Shown here piece by piece: positions 10,615 through 24,682 of a stretch of DNA of 64,000 bases (the stretch's first letter is position 1; every line of letters starts with the position of its first letter). The notes under the pieces were generated by a model. The model was given only the letters and a program-made list of their open reading frames with translations. It did no database searches and was not told the DNA's origin. The stretch is from Gammaproteobacteria bacterium (lineage in GTDB: Bacteria; Pseudomonadota; Gammaproteobacteria; Burkholderiales; Rhodocyclaceae): assembly GCA_018828385.1 (NCBI GenBank), contig JAHJVE010000021.1, positions 160,005 through 224,004 of the forward strand, in the 5' to 3' direction. The position numbers and the translations under genes were made by a program.

Positions 10615-10663
10615 TGGGAGTCCCCTCTCTCTAAGTTTGAAAAGCCAGAGCACTATCGGCCAT

Positions 10664-11599
10664 TCATGCGTCATCGTCAAGCATGGTGCGCTGCTGACGA
10701 TCGATGAAATCCTGCATGCTGTCTATCCCCCGCAGTTGAAGTATCGTGTTGCGTACAGCCGCTTCGAGCAACACAGCGAGGTTGCGGCCAGCAGCCACGG
10801 GAATGACCACCTTGCGTATCGGCACCCCCAACACCTCGTGGGTCTGCGCGTCGAGCGGCAGACGTGGCGCGTCGGCGGCGGTGGCTGTTTTTTGCAGATG
10901 AACAATCAGCTTGAGCTTCATTTTTCGGCGCGATGCCGTTTCGCCAAAGATTGTCCGGATATTGAGCAAACCGAGCCCACGTACCTCGAGAAAGTCACGC
11001 AGCATGCCGGGGCAGCGACCTTCAATGGTAGTCGGCGCGATGCGGGCCATTTCCACCACATCATCAGCAACCAAGCCGTGCCCTCTGGAAATGAGCTCCA
11101 GAGCCAGTTCTGATTTACCGACTCCGGAGTCACCGGTTATCAGGACGCCCATACCGAGCACATCCATGAATACGCCATGAAGGCTGACTGTATCGGCCAG
11201 TCGTGCTGACAGGTAGATACGCAACAGATCAATGATCGCCGAACAGGGCTTGGGCGAAAAAATCAGCGGAGTTTTTAACTGGGTACAGGTCTCAACAACC
11301 AGTGGTGGCGGCGTCAACCCGTCCGCGACGATCACCGCAGGCGGCTGTGCGCCAAGAAGGTCACCGAGCATTTGTGCGAAGCGACGCTCGCCAATGCGCA
11401 TGGCCCATTCGTATTCTGCAAGGCCGAGAACCTGCAGACGTTCCGGGTGAATGATATTGATGTGACCAACCAGATCGGCACCGTAGTTGTTGGAGCCTTT
11501 GATCTCAATACGGCGATCAGCCTGCGGAACAATATTCCAGTTCAACAGCAGTTTTTCGCGGTTGTCCTCGTAAAGCTGAACCAGGCTTACGTGGCGCAC
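10664..11599 (-). CDS. hprK: HPr kinase/phosphorylase
   Basis: GDSGVGKSELALELISRGHGLVADD; neighbours ptsN. Confidence 0.93.
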   Translation of the reverse strand: MRHVSLVQLYEDNREKLLLNWNIVPQADRRIEIKGSNNYGADLVGHINIIHPERLQVLGLAEYEWAMRIGERRFAQMLGDLLGAQPPAVIVADGLTPPPLVVETCTQLKTPLIFSPKPCSAIIDLLRIYLSARLADTVSLHGVFMDVLGMGVLITGDSGVGKSELALELISRGHGLVADDVVEMARIAPTTIEGRCPGMLRDFLEVRGLGLLNIRTIFGETASRRKMKLKLIVHLQKTATAADAPRLPLDAQTHEVLGVPIRKVVIPVAAGRNLAVLLEAAVRNTILQLRGIDSMQDFIDRQQRTMLDDDA

Positions 11600-11608
11600 G
11601 AACGAAGC

Positions 11609-12055
11609 TCAGCCTTGAAATAGAGCAACAATGGCGGCCGGATCAGCCGCAGCATGGAGCTTTTCGCGGAATGCCCGATCCGAAAAGTTCTGGGCCAACT
11701 CGGAAAGTATCTGCAAATGCTGCTCTGTCGCTTGCTCGGGAACCAATAAAACGAAGAGCAGATCAACGGGACGGCCATCCGGGGAATCGAACGGCACTGG
11801 CGTAGCCAGACGCAGGAAGGCGCCGACGGCCTGTTTCAGCCCCTTGATTCGACCGTGGGGAATCGCCACCCCCTGGCCGAGGCCGGTAGAACCGAGCTTC
11901 TCGCGGGCGAACAGGCTATCGAAAATGATTGATCGGGCTAGGCCGAGGCGATTTTCGAAAAGCATGCCAGCCTGCTCGAAGACCCGCTTCTTGCTGCTGG
12001 CTTCAAGATCGAGCAGAACCTGATCGGCTGATAGAAGGTTGATTAAGGGGTTCAT
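11609..12055 (-). CDS. ptsN: PTS IIA-Ntr component
   Basis: GLGQGVAIPHGRIKG active-site His motif. Confidence 0.92.
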   Translation of the reverse strand: MNPLINLLSADQVLLDLEASSKKRVFEQAGMLFENRLGLARSIIFDSLFAREKLGSTGLGQGVAIPHGRIKGLKQAVGAFLRLATPVPFDSPDGRPVDLLFVLLVPEQATEQHLQILSELAQNFSDRAFREKLHAAADPAAIVALFQG

Positions 12056-12075
12056 AGAAGCTTGAGAAAAACAAA

Positions 12076-12100
12076 GGCCGCGACCTGTTACGGCGCGGCC
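12076..12100 (-). terminator. hairpin downstream of hpf
   Basis: GGCCGCG...CGCGGCC followed on minus strand by TTTGTTTTT. Confidence 0.55.
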
Positions 12101-12110
12101 TGTTCAGCGC

Positions 12111-12437
12111 TTATTCAGCGGCGGTATGCAGCCCCGGCTTGTCACCGCGATGGTGGTCCTGGACCTTTTGCTTGTATTTCTGAACCTGACGGTCCAACTT
12201 GTCGAACAAGGCATCGATAGAGGCGTAGAGGTCGTCACCGGACTCTTCGACATGGATGTCCTTACCCGGAACATGAAGGGTGACTTCACCTTTCTGCTTG
12301 AGCTTTTCAACCGACAGTACGACGTTAACGCCGGTTACCTTGTCGAAATGGCGGATCACGGGATCAAGCTTGTTTTCGACGTATTCGCGAAGTGCCGGGG
12401 TAACTTCAATGTGGTGACCACTAATCTGCAGATTCAC
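12111..12437 (-). CDS. hpf: ribosome hibernation promoting factor
   Basis: [45 protein letters not shown]; downstream of rpoN. Confidence 0.92.
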   Translation of the reverse strand: MNLQISGHHIEVTPALREYVENKLDPVIRHFDKVTGVNVVLSVEKLKQKGEVTLHVPGKDIHVEESGDDLYASIDALFDKLDRQVQKYKQKVQDHHRGDKPGLHTAAE

Positions 12438-12452
12438 TTTATTCTCCTCTCT

Positions 12453-13925
12453 CTACAGGGTCTTGCGTAAATTGACCGGTGGGATGTTGAGCGACTCGCG
12501 GTATTTTGCAACCGTCCGTCTGGCAACTACGATTCCCTGCTGGCCTAGTATTTCGGATAATTGACTATCCGACAAGGGCTTCTTGCCATCCTCGGCCGAG
12601 ATCAACTGCTTGATCAATGCCCGAATGGCCGTAGCAGAACAGGCGCCACCGGTATCGGTGGAAACATGACTGCCGAAGAAGTATTTGAGTTCGAAGATGC
12701 CGCGCGGCGTCGCCATGTATTTCTGGCTGGTAACGCGCGATACGGTCGACTCGTGTAAACCGAGAATATCGGCGATTTCTCGCAGGACAAGAGGCCGCAT
12801 GGCGACTTCGCCGTGTTCGAAGAACTGGCGCTGGCGGTCGACGATGGCCTGCGTCACCCGATGAATTGTCTCGAAACGCTGCTGAACGTTCTTGATCAGC
12901 CAGCGGGCTTCCTGCAACTGCGTCGACAGATTGCCGTTACCGCGCCGCTGTTTGGCGAGAATCTCGGCATAGAGGCGATTGATGCGCAGGCGCGGATAGG
13001 CGTCGGGATTGGTGTAAGCCGTCCACTTTCCCTTGAGCTTCTTCACGATCACATCGGGCGTGATATAGCGCGCTTCTATTTGGGAAAAACGGGCTGCCGG
13101 CCGCGGGTTCAAGCTCGTAATGAGAGCCTGCGCAGCCTTCAGGGCTTCGTCATCGCAACCGGTCAGCCGACGGATCTTGACGAAATCGCGGGCGGCCAGC
13201 AGTTCGAGATGTTTCTGGACAATAGTCAGTGCCAGTTCCCGGGGCTCACTACCGCATGGCTGCGCCTTGAGCTGCAGGGCAAGGCATTCCTGCAGGTTGC
13301 GGGCGCCGATACCGACCGGATCGAAATTCTGGATGTGGTGCAGTGCGATTTCCAGTTCTTCAATTTCGATTTCGTATTCCGGCGGCAGGGTCTCCAAAAG
13401 CTCTTCGAGCGACGCCGACAGGTAACCGTCATCATCGAGGGCTTCGATCAGAAAGCGAACCAGGCTGCGGTCGCGTTCCGAAACCTGGGTCATTCCCAGT
13501 TGCCAGCCAAGATGATCGCGCAGGCTGATGGTCGTGCCATGAATGTCCTGGGAATCGCCGTCGTCGTCTTCGTCGCGCCCAGCCCCGGTAAAGGTACCGG
13601 CGTCGGATGCCCAGCGGTCATCGTCAACATCGGACGGAGCTGACGGAACATCCTGCTCGCGATCATCGCGAGCGTCGCGCTCTTCGCGCTCAGCCTTTTG
13701 CTCGCGTTCGCCTTCCGAAGTCTGGGGCGAATCGAATTGCTGGGCACTGGTGAAAGTATCACCAGCGTGTTCGTCCTCGCGCTCAAGCATCGGATTTTCG
13801 AGCAAATAGCGCTCGATTTCCTGCTGCATTTCGATCGTCGACAGCTGAAGCAGCTTGATCGACTGCTGCAGCTGAGGGGTCAGCGCCAGATGTTGGGAAA
13901 GTTTTAGCTGGAGTGCCGGCTTCAT
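12453..13925 (-). CDS. rpoN: RNA polymerase sigma-54 factor
   Basis: LKLSQHLALTPQLQQSIKLLQLS and RpoN box ARRTVAKYRESLNIP. Confidence 0.95.
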   Translation of the reverse strand: MKPALQLKLSQHLALTPQLQQSIKLLQLSTIEMQQEIERYLLENPMLEREDEHAGDTFTSAQQFDSPQTSEGEREQKAEREERDARDDREQDVPSAPSDVDDDRWASDAGTFTGAGRDEDDDGDSQDIHGTTISLRDHLGWQLGMTQVSERDRSLVRFLIEALDDDGYLSASLEELLETLPPEYEIEIEELEIALHHIQNFDPVGIGARNLQECLALQLKAQPCGSEPRELALTIVQKHLELLAARDFVKIRRLTGCDDEALKAAQALITSLNPRPAARFSQIEARYITPDVIVKKLKGKWTAYTNPDAYPRLRINRLYAEILAKQRRGNGNLSTQLQEARWLIKNVQQRFETIHRVTQAIVDRQRQFFEHGEVAMRPLVLREIADILGLHESTVSRVTSQKYMATPRGIFELKYFFGSHVSTDTGGACSATAIRALIKQLISAEDGKKPLSDSQLSEILGQQGIVVARRTVAKYRESLNIPPVNLRKTL

Positions 13926-13952
13926 CGGTTGGAGTTGGTTTCTATCTACCGG

Positions 13953-14687
13953 TCAGAGCTTGAAGTGCTCGCCGAGATAAACCTTTCGTACGCTTTCATT
14001 ATCGACGATTTCGTCCGGACGTCCAGCCGCCAGAACATTTCCGGCGTTGATAATGTAAGCATGGTCGCAAATTCCCAGCGTCTCGCGGACGTTGTGGTCG
14101 GTAATCAGGACGCCGATTCCGCGTTCCTTGAGGAAGCGGATGATTTTCTGGATTTCGAGCACGGCGATTGGATCGACACCAGCAAACGGCTCATCGAGCA
14201 GAATGAACCGTGGGTTGGTAGCCAAGGCACGGGCGATTTCGACCCGGCGCCGCTCGCCACCGGAGAGGGCCGCTGCATTGACATGGCGAACATGGCTGAC
14301 GTGCAGCTCGGCCAACAGGCCCTCGAGGCGATCATTGAGTTCGGCGGCCGGCAAATTGAGCAGTTCGAGGATCGCCCTGATGTTTTCCTCGACATTGAGC
14401 TTGCGGAACACCGAGGCTTCCTGCGGCAGGTAGGAAAGGCCCAGCCTCGCCCGGCTGTGCATCGGCAGATGGGTCAGCCGGCTATCGTCGATATAGACCT
14501 CGCCGCCATCGGCGGCGACCAGCCCGACGATCATGTAGAAGCAGGTCGTCTTGCCGGCACCATTCGGGCCGAGCAGGCCGACGACCTCACCTGATTTGAC
14601 CTCGAAGGAGACATCCTCGACGACAGTGCGCGCCTTGTAACGCTTCTTGAGATTCAGGGCCGAGAGCTTGGCCGCCGGCATGGTCAT
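13953..14687 (-). CDS. lptB: LPS export ABC transporter ATP-binding protein
   Basis: [36 protein letters not shown], next to rpoN. Confidence 0.92.
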   Translation of the reverse strand: MTMPAAKLSALNLKKRYKARTVVEDVSFEVKSGEVVGLLGPNGAGKTTCFYMIVGLVAADGGEVYIDDSRLTHLPMHSRARLGLSYLPQEASVFRKLNVEENIRAILELLNLPAAELNDRLEGLLAELHVSHVRHVNAAALSGGERRRVEIARALATNPRFILLDEPFAGVDPIAVLEIQKIIRFLKERGIGVLITDHNVRETLGICDHAYIINAGNVLAAGRPDEIVDNESVRKVYLGEHFKL

Positions 14688-15107
14688 TCGTCTACTCCCT
14701 GCATGGCCCGCCGAATGGCGTCGCCGGAAAAGCCGCGATATTGCAGGAAACGGATCTGTTTGGCACGTTCTTCGGCTGATTCCGGCGGTCGACCGAACTT
14801 TTTGCCCCAAATTGCCCGGCAACGCTCGGTCTCGTTTCCGGCTTCGGGCAGGGCACTGGCAATGTCGTCATCGCCGACGCCTTTTTGCCGCAGTTCTTGC
14901 TTCAAACGGGCATTGCCGTATCGGCCGGCCCGCGCCACGACGCGCTGTGTCGCGTAGCGCTGATCGGAAAGCAGGCGCTCACTTTGCAGCGTGTCGAGCA
15001 CACTTTCCAACTCGTCGGCCGAGTCGGCATGCGGTGCGAGCTTGGCCAGCAGCTCGGCCCGGCAGTAATCACGCCGGGTGAGCAATTGGAGGGCTCGCAC
15101 GCGCAGT

Positions 15108-15115
<8 letters not shown>
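14684..15115 (-). CDS. recX: recombination regulator RecX
   Basis: [21 protein letters not shown]; directly downstream of recA. Confidence 0.88.
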
Positions 15116-16136
<1,021 letters not shown>

Positions 16137-16309
16137 GGTATTACCTCGGAAATTTGAGCGGATTATGGCACAGGGGCCAAAGATGGAATAGAAATTGCTG
16201 AGCTTGATCGACTGGCTGATTTTTCAGATATGCATTCGTCAGACGTCAATTTCAGTGATCCTGCGGAAGGAGCAGGGTATATTCCCAGCCCGTCCCGCTT
16301 CAACATTAA

Positions 16310-16329
16310 TACTGTGTATAAACACAGTA
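16310..16329. promoter_or_regulatory. LexA/SOS box
   Basis: TACTGTGTATAAACACAGTA = CTGT-N8-ACAG palindrome, 5' of recA (minus) and 8 bp before a small plus-strand ORF. Confidence 0.82.
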
Positions 16330-16337
16330 CATTTACC

Positions 16338-16574
16338 ATGACTGCTTGGCAAGAAAATTCTGCATTCAAATCAAGGCTCGGCAAACTGCTGCTGGGCGCT
16401 GCGCTGGTTGCCCTGACTGGCTACGGCTGGGCAAAGCCGGCAGCGTGGTACTGGTGGGCGAGCCGGGCTACCGATCACCGTGTCTGCGCTCAAACCTCTC
16501 CCGGCGGCGGCTGGTTTCGCGAGTCCGTTGCATTCAAGGACAGCGCCTGCAGCATTCGGGTCAGGTCATTTTGA
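16338..16574 (+). CDS. small hypothetical protein (78 aa, one TM segment)
   Basis: MTAWQENSAFKSRLGKLLLGAALVALTGYGW...; ATG adjacent to SOS box; stop TGA overlaps next start TTG. Confidence 0.5.
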   Translation: MTAWQENSAFKSRLGKLLLGAALVALTGYGWAKPAAWYWWASRATDHRVCAQTSPGGGWFRESVAFKDSACSIRVRSF

Positions 16575-17224
16575 CCGCCTACGTCCCGCCGCCCGATAAC
16601 GGCCTGCCGGTCATTTTTGCCGATGATTCGATCATCGTCGTGGACAAGCCGGCCGGGCTGCTCTCGGTGCCGGGGCGCGGCGAAGGCATGGACGATTGCC
16701 TGGCGGCGCGCGTCCAGGCGCGATTTCCCGATGCGCTGACGGTACATCGGCTCGACATGTCGACCTCCGGCCTGCTGGTTCTGGCGCGGGGCGCCGAGAT
16801 GCACCGGTTGCTGTCGCGTTTTTTCCGCGAGCGTCAGATCGACAAGCGTTACCTTGCCGTCGTCCATGGACTGATGGGCGAGGATAGGGGCGAGGTTGAG
16901 CTGCCGCTCATCTGCGACTGGCCGAACCGGCCGCGGCAGAAGGTCGATTTCGAGATCGGCAAGCCGTCGCTGACCCGGTTTCGTGTCGTCAGCCGCGATC
17001 CGGAGGCCAATACGACACGCGTCGAACTCGAGCCGGTGACTGGCCGCTCGCACCAGTTACGCGTCCACATGGCTTCGCTCGGCCACCCGATTCTCGGTGA
17101 CGATCTCTATGGCGGCGAAGCGACCGCGCTGGCCGATCGACTGCTGCTGCACGCCATGGATTTGGGCCTTTTTCACCCGTCGACCGTAGCCGCGTTGCAA
17201 TTTCATTCCGACGCCCCGTTCTGA
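16571..17224 (+). CDS. RluA-family pseudouridine synthase
   Basis: VVDKPAGLLSVPG, VHRLDMSTSGLLVLAR, EPVTGRSHQLRVHMASLGHPILGDDLYG. Confidence 0.88.
   Translation: MTAYVPPPDNGLPVIFADDSIIVVDKPAGLLSVPGRGEGMDDCLAARVQARFPDALTVHRLDMSTSGLLVLARGAEMHRLLSRFFRERQIDKRYLAVVHGLMGEDRGEVELPLICDWPNRPRQKVDFEIGKPSLTRFRVVSRDPEANTTRVELEPVTGRSHQLRVHMASLGHPILGDDLYGGEATALADRLLLHAMDLGLFHPSTVAALQFHSDAPF
17158..17190 (-). repeat. dispersed element (degenerate), inside RluA-family gene
   Basis: Minus strand GCTACGGTCGACGGGTGAAAAAGGCCCAAATCC. Confidence 0.55.
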
Positions 17225-17295
17225 CGTCGCGAAAGCGCGCAACAACCTTATAATTTCCGCGTTTTCAACCTCTTGGCCCGCTCGTCGTCGCGCCC

Positions 17296-18795
17296 ATGCT
17301 GCTCTGGTTCGTCATCCTCTACCTGCTCGTCTCGGTTGGCATCGGCCTCTTCGCCGCAACGCGCGTCCATAACGCCAAGGACTTTGCGGTAGCCGGGCGT
17401 TCGCTGCCATTTCCGGTGGTCATGGCGACGGTCTTCGCCACCTGGTTCGGTGCCGAATCGATATTCGGCATTTCCTCGACCTTCCTCAAGGACGGCCTGG
17501 GCGGCATCGTCGCCGATCCTTTCGGCTCGTCGATTTGCCTGATCCTGGCCGGCATCCTGTTTTCGCGCTACCTCTACAAGCTCAACATCATCACGCTGGG
17601 CGACTTTTACCGGCTGCGCTACAACCGCACAGTCGAAATCCTAACCACCCTGTGCATCGTGGTCTCCTATCTCGGTTGGGTCGCCGCCCAGACGAAGGCT
17701 CTCGGACTGCTCTTCTCCGTGGTTTCCGACGGTGCCATCAGCGAGGCCGCCGGCATGTGCCTCGGCACCGCGCTGGTCCTGACCTACACGATTTTTGGCG
17801 GCATGCTGTCAGTCGCCATACTCGACTTCGTCCAGATGATCGTCATGCTCGGCGGCCTGCTGCTCATTGCCTTCCTCGTCGCCGGCAAAGTCGACGGTGG
17901 TGCCGGCGCGGTCATCAGTCATGCAGCCGGGGCCGGAAAGTTCACTTTTTTCCCCGATGGCGATCCGTGGCTTTGGCTCACCTTTGTCGGCTCGGCCGTC
18001 ACCATGATGTTCGGCTCCATACCGCAGCAAGACGTTTTCCAGCGCGTCACCTCGGCCAAGACCCAGCGCATCGCGCTCTGGGGGTCGGTCACCGGCGCCT
18101 CGCTGTATTTCGTCTTCACCTTCGTCCCGATCTTCATTGCCTATGCCGCAACGCTGGTCGATCCGGCCCGCTTCGGCGGGATGGTCGATCAACAAGCCGA
18201 GCAGATCATTCCGACTCTGGTCAGTCAGCAGATGCCGCTGATTGCCCAGGTCTTGTTTTACGGTGCGGTGCTTTCGGCCATCATGAGCACCTCGTCAGCA
18301 ACCTTGCTGGCGCCGTCGGTCACCTTTTCCGAAAACATCATCCGCGGCCTCATGCCATCGATGGGTGATCGTCAGTTTCTTTTCGTCATGCGCTGCGTCC
18401 TATTCATTTTTGCGCTTCTTGTGCTGACTTTTGCGCTGAACTCCACATCGACTATCTTCCAGATGGTCGAAGGGGCCTACAAAATCACCCTGGCCGGCGC
18501 CTTTGCGCCGCTGGTCGGCGGCATCCTCTGGCGCCGCGCCACGACACAAGGCGCGCTGTGCTCAATCTTCGGCGGCGTCGTCTCGTGGCTGCTGGTCGAA
18601 CTGCTGATCGGTCAGACCAGTCTCGTTCCGCCCCAACTGATCGGGCTGGCCGTCAGCATCCTCGGCATGATCGCCGGTTCCCTGCTGCCGCAATGGGTTG
18701 GCCATCCACTGCCACACGAAGACATCCATGCCGCTCTGCACCATCGCGCCGCGGCGGAAACCCACCACGCCACGGAACATCCGCATCACCACTGA
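17296..18795 (+). CDS. sodium:solute symporter family transporter
   Basis: Multi-TM; AGRSLPFPVVMATVFATWFGAESIFGISS; His-rich C-terminus. Confidence 0.85.
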   Translation: MLLWFVILYLLVSVGIGLFAATRVHNAKDFAVAGRSLPFPVVMATVFATWFGAESIFGISSTFLKDGLGGIVADPFGSSICLILAGILFSRYLYKLNIITLGDFYRLRYNRTVEILTTLCIVVSYLGWVAAQTKALGLLFSVVSDGAISEAAGMCLGTALVLTYTIFGGMLSVAILDFVQMIVMLGGLLLIAFLVAGKVDGGAGAVISHAAGAGKFTFFPDGDPWLWLTFVGSAVTMMFGSIPQQDVFQRVTSAKTQRIALWGSVTGASLYFVFTFVPIFIAYAATLVDPARFGGMVDQQAEQIIPTLVSQQMPLIAQVLFYGAVLSAIMSTSSATLLAPSVTFSENIIRGLMPSMGDRQFLFVMRCVLFIFALLVLTFALNSTSTIFQMVEGAYKITLAGAFAPLVGGILWRRATTQGALCSIFGGVVSWLLVELLIGQTSLVPPQLIGLAVSILGMIAGSLLPQWVGHPLPHEDIHAALHHRAAAETHHATEHPHHH

Positions 18796-19937
18796 GCCCC
18801 AACCAGGCGACGGGCGCGTCGGATTTGCCTGACACTGTGACGAGGCGGCGGCCGAAAGAGCCATGCACCGCCATCATTGTTACGACACATAAGGGCTGAC
18901 GGGCTGGCCAATCGCCCCTAAAATCAGGTCATGCCCCATCCCGGCCGTGGCCCCATCCTGCTTTCCCGCTACCTCGCCCTCGCCTGGGCAGGGCTGGTCA
19001 TCTATGCCAGCCTGCATCCGTTTGCCGGCTGGCGCGACACCGGCGTCTCGCCGATTGCCTTCCTCGAAGGCGGCTGGCCGCGCTACTGGACGGTCTTCGA
19101 TCTGGTTGCCAATGTCGCGGTCTACCTGCCTCTGGGCTTCTTTTTGACGCTGGCGCTGAGCAGTCTGCCCTGGCGTTTCTCCGCCCCGATCCTCGCCGTG
19201 CTGCTTACCGGCGGCGTCAGTTTTGGCCTGGAAACCGCGCAGACCTGGCTGCCGTCGCGCGTGCCCTCCAATCTCGACCTGGTCTGCAACACGTTGGGCG
19301 GGCTGTTCGGCGCGCTCTGGGCGCAACAGGTCGGGCCACGCGTCTTCGCCCGGCTGGCCGCGCTGGAACATCGGCTGATCGCCCCCATCCCGCACGCCGA
19401 ACTTGGCCTGACGCTGCTCGGATTGTGGCTATTCGTGCCACTCTCGCCGGAAACTCTGCTCTTCGGGGCCGGCGATTTGCGGCAAATTTTCGGGTTGACC
19501 GGTGCACTCCCGTTCGCCGCCGAGAGTTTCGTCATGATCGAGGCCACCATCACGGCCTTCAATGTCGTGGCGGTGGGCCTCATCGTCCGCATGCTGTGCG
19601 CCCGACTGCTTTTCGCCTATCTCATCGTGCCGCTCTTTCTGCTCCTCAGCCTGGTCGTCGCCACGCTCGCCGCAGCCGTTCTGGTCAGCCCGGCCGATGC
19701 GCTGGCCTGGCTGACGCCGGGGGCTCGGCTCGGACTTATTTTTGGCGGCGCCATCCTCGCCGTGACCATCGCCCTGCCGGCAACGCCGCGCCTGATCATC
19801 ACCGCGCTGACGCTGATGGCGGGTACAGTGCTGGTTAACATGGCGCCGCCCAACCCGTATTCGGACGCCGCGCTGGCCGTCTGGCGACAGGGGCACTTTC
19901 TCAATTTCAATGGTCTGACGCGACTGGTTGCAACGTT

Positions 19938-22655
<2,718 letters not shown>

Positions 22656-22716
22656 CCACCTTCATGTCATAATTTGCGCTTTTTCCATCCCCTCTCGCCT
22701 AGAGGTCGATTTTCCC

Positions 22717-23601
22717 ATGTCCTTGTTCTCCACCAATGCACCGCGTCTTGTCGCCGCCGGGCTCATCCTCGCCAGCAGCCTGGTCCAGGCCGCCGATCCT
22801 GTTTACTTCCAGTTTCGCGAATTGCTGGCCGAAAAGGTAGTACGCGCCGAGCTTGACCCCAAGGTGAGGATTTATCTGGGCACTGAAGCCTCGCCGGTCA
22901 TCGTCGAATCCGCTGGGCCGGATACCTACACCGGCCCGGGTATCGCCATAAGCCCGTTCGGTGGCTCGCGGCGGCACTGTGTCGAAGCGTTCGCCAATGC
23001 CATCAGGTCCATGGTCACCGACGCCGTTGCCGGCGGTTACGACAGCATCCTCAATCTGCGCGCCATGGATGGCGACAATCCGTCTCAAGACGCCAATGGA
23101 TTCAGCTGCACGCCGGCCTACAAGGTCACGATAGTCAGCCTGCATTCCACCCTCGGGGTCACGGCAGCAGCCGCCCAGCGCGCCGCCGAGGATGACCGGC
23201 GTTTGCTCCGCGCCCCCTATCGCGAGCCTTGGGAAGATTCGATCTACGTCGCCCTCGCCCCCATTGCCGACTCCCCCGAAGCCCTGGCCATTTTTGCCGG
23301 CAAGGTCAAGGGCTACTGGGGCGTGGACGCCCCGAATTACCGGCTGCGCGGCATTCCGGAAGACTACGCCGGCTCCGCTCCCTTGAACCGCCAGGACCTC
23401 GAGGGGTCCTGCAAGCAAGCAGTACTCAATACGCTCAAGGATATGGTCGACAACGCCGTCGAACGCGGCTTCGACTCGCTGATCCGGATTCGCAGCCGCA
23501 TGTACGAACAGACCACACCCGGCATGGCCAGCGTCGAATGCGAGATCGGCAAGAAGGCCGTCTTCGTCACGCTTCAGGGAACCGTGGCCAATAGGCTCTG
23601 A
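22717..23601 (+). CDS. secreted hypothetical protein with internal domain duplication
   Basis: Signal peptide; paired C-x-AFANAIRSMVTDAVAGGYDSILNLRAM / C-x-AVLNTLKDMVDNAVERGFDSLIRIRSRM. Confidence 0.65.
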   Translation: MSLFSTNAPRLVAAGLILASSLVQAADPVYFQFRELLAEKVVRAELDPKVRIYLGTEASPVIVESAGPDTYTGPGIAISPFGGSRRHCVEAFANAIRSMVTDAVAGGYDSILNLRAMDGDNPSQDANGFSCTPAYKVTIVSLHSTLGVTAAAAQRAAEDDRRLLRAPYREPWEDSIYVALAPIADSPEALAIFAGKVKGYWGVDAPNYRLRGIPEDYAGSAPLNRQDLEGSCKQAVLNTLKDMVDNAVERGFDSLIRIRSRMYEQTTPGMASVECEIGKKAVFVTLQGTVANRL

Positions 23602-23629
23602 TTGCCCAGGGCCTGTGCCGCGAGTGACT

Positions 23630-23666
23630 GCTACGGTCAACCGGAAAAAACAGCCAATTTTGAAAT
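23630..23666 (+). repeat. dispersed element, intergenic, next to parS
   Basis: GCTACGGTCAACCGGAAAAAACAGCCAATTTTGAAAT. Confidence 0.9.
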
Positions 23667-23676
23667 CTCGTCATCG

Positions 23677-23692
23677 CGTTCCACGTGAAACC
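23677..23692. promoter_or_regulatory. parS-like ParB-binding site
   Basis: CGTTCCACGTGAAACC, matches TGTTNCACGTGAAACA except terminal bases. Confidence 0.78.
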
Positions 23693-23730
23693 GCCTCGCC
23701 TATAATGCGAGGTCTGCACAGGAGCCCCGC

Positions 23731-24039
23731 ATGAGCTATTTCAAACACCACGTTTTTGTCTGCACCAACCAGCGCGAAGGCGGCGAGCAATGCTGCAACA
23801 ACCTTGGCGGCTCAGACATGTTCGCCTACGCCAAGGACCGCATCGGCGCCCTCAAGCAAAACGGCGCCGGCGCCATCCGCATCAACAAGGCCGGCTGCCT
23901 CGGCCGCTGCGATGTCGGCCCGGTCATGGTCGTGTACCCGGAAGAAACCTGGTATTCGTTCATCGACAAGGACGACGTCGAGGAAATCATCCAGTCCCAC
24001 CTGATCGGCGGCCAGATCGTCGACCGTCTGAAGATCTGA
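23731..24039 (+). CDS. (2Fe-2S) thioredoxin-like ferredoxin
   Basis: HVFVCTNQR...CC...KAGCLGRCDVGPVMVVYPE. Confidence 0.85.
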   Translation: MSYFKHHVFVCTNQREGGEQCCNNLGGSDMFAYAKDRIGALKQNGAGAIRINKAGCLGRCDVGPVMVVYPEETWYSFIDKDDVEEIIQSHLIGGQIVDRLKI

Positions 24040-24043
24040 GCCC

Positions 24044-24682
24044 ATGCGCGTCGTCGAAGAGAAGATCCTCGTCGATGGCCCGGTCGGCAAGATCGAGGTC
24101 ATCATGGAACGCCCGGATGCGCCGAAGGGCATCGCATTGATCGCCCATCCGCACCCGATTGGCGGCGGCGCCAACACCAACAAGGTCGCCTACACGCTGG
24201 CCCGCACCTTCGTCGCGCTCGGCTACGCCGCCTTCCGCCCGAATTTCCGCGGCGTCGGCGGTACCGAAGGCGTTCATGACGAAGGCGTCGGCGAAACCGA
24301 CGACCTGCTCGCCGTGCTTGAAGACGCCAAGTGCCGCTGCGGCAACCTGCCCGTCGCGCTGGCCGGCTTCTCCTTCGGCGCCTATTGCCAGACCCGCGTC
24401 GCCAAGCGCCTGAGCGAAGCCAGCCACCCGGCCCAGCGCCTCGTCCTGGTCGGCACCGCCGCCGGCTTCATCGAAGGCACCCGCCAATACGACACCGAAG
24501 CCGTGCCGCACGACACCATCGTCATCCACGGCTCGGCCGACGACACCGTGCCGCTCGGCAACGTCCTCGACTGGGCGCAACCGCTCGACCTGCCGGTCGT
24601 CGTCGTGCCCGGCGCCGATCACTTCTTCCACCGTCGCCTGCATCTGATCCGCGACATCGTGACGCGCGCATGGCGGCACTAG
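24044..24682 (+). CDS. alpha/beta hydrolase
   Basis: [39 protein letters not shown]. Confidence 0.85.
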   Translation: MRVVEEKILVDGPVGKIEVIMERPDAPKGIALIAHPHPIGGGANTNKVAYTLARTFVALGYAAFRPNFRGVGGTEGVHDEGVGETDDLLAVLEDAKCRCGNLPVALAGFSFGAYCQTRVAKRLSEASHPAQRLVLVGTAAGFIEGTRQYDTEAVPHDTIVIHGSADDTVPLGNVLDWAQPLDLPVVVVPGADHFFHRRLHLIRDIVTRAWRH

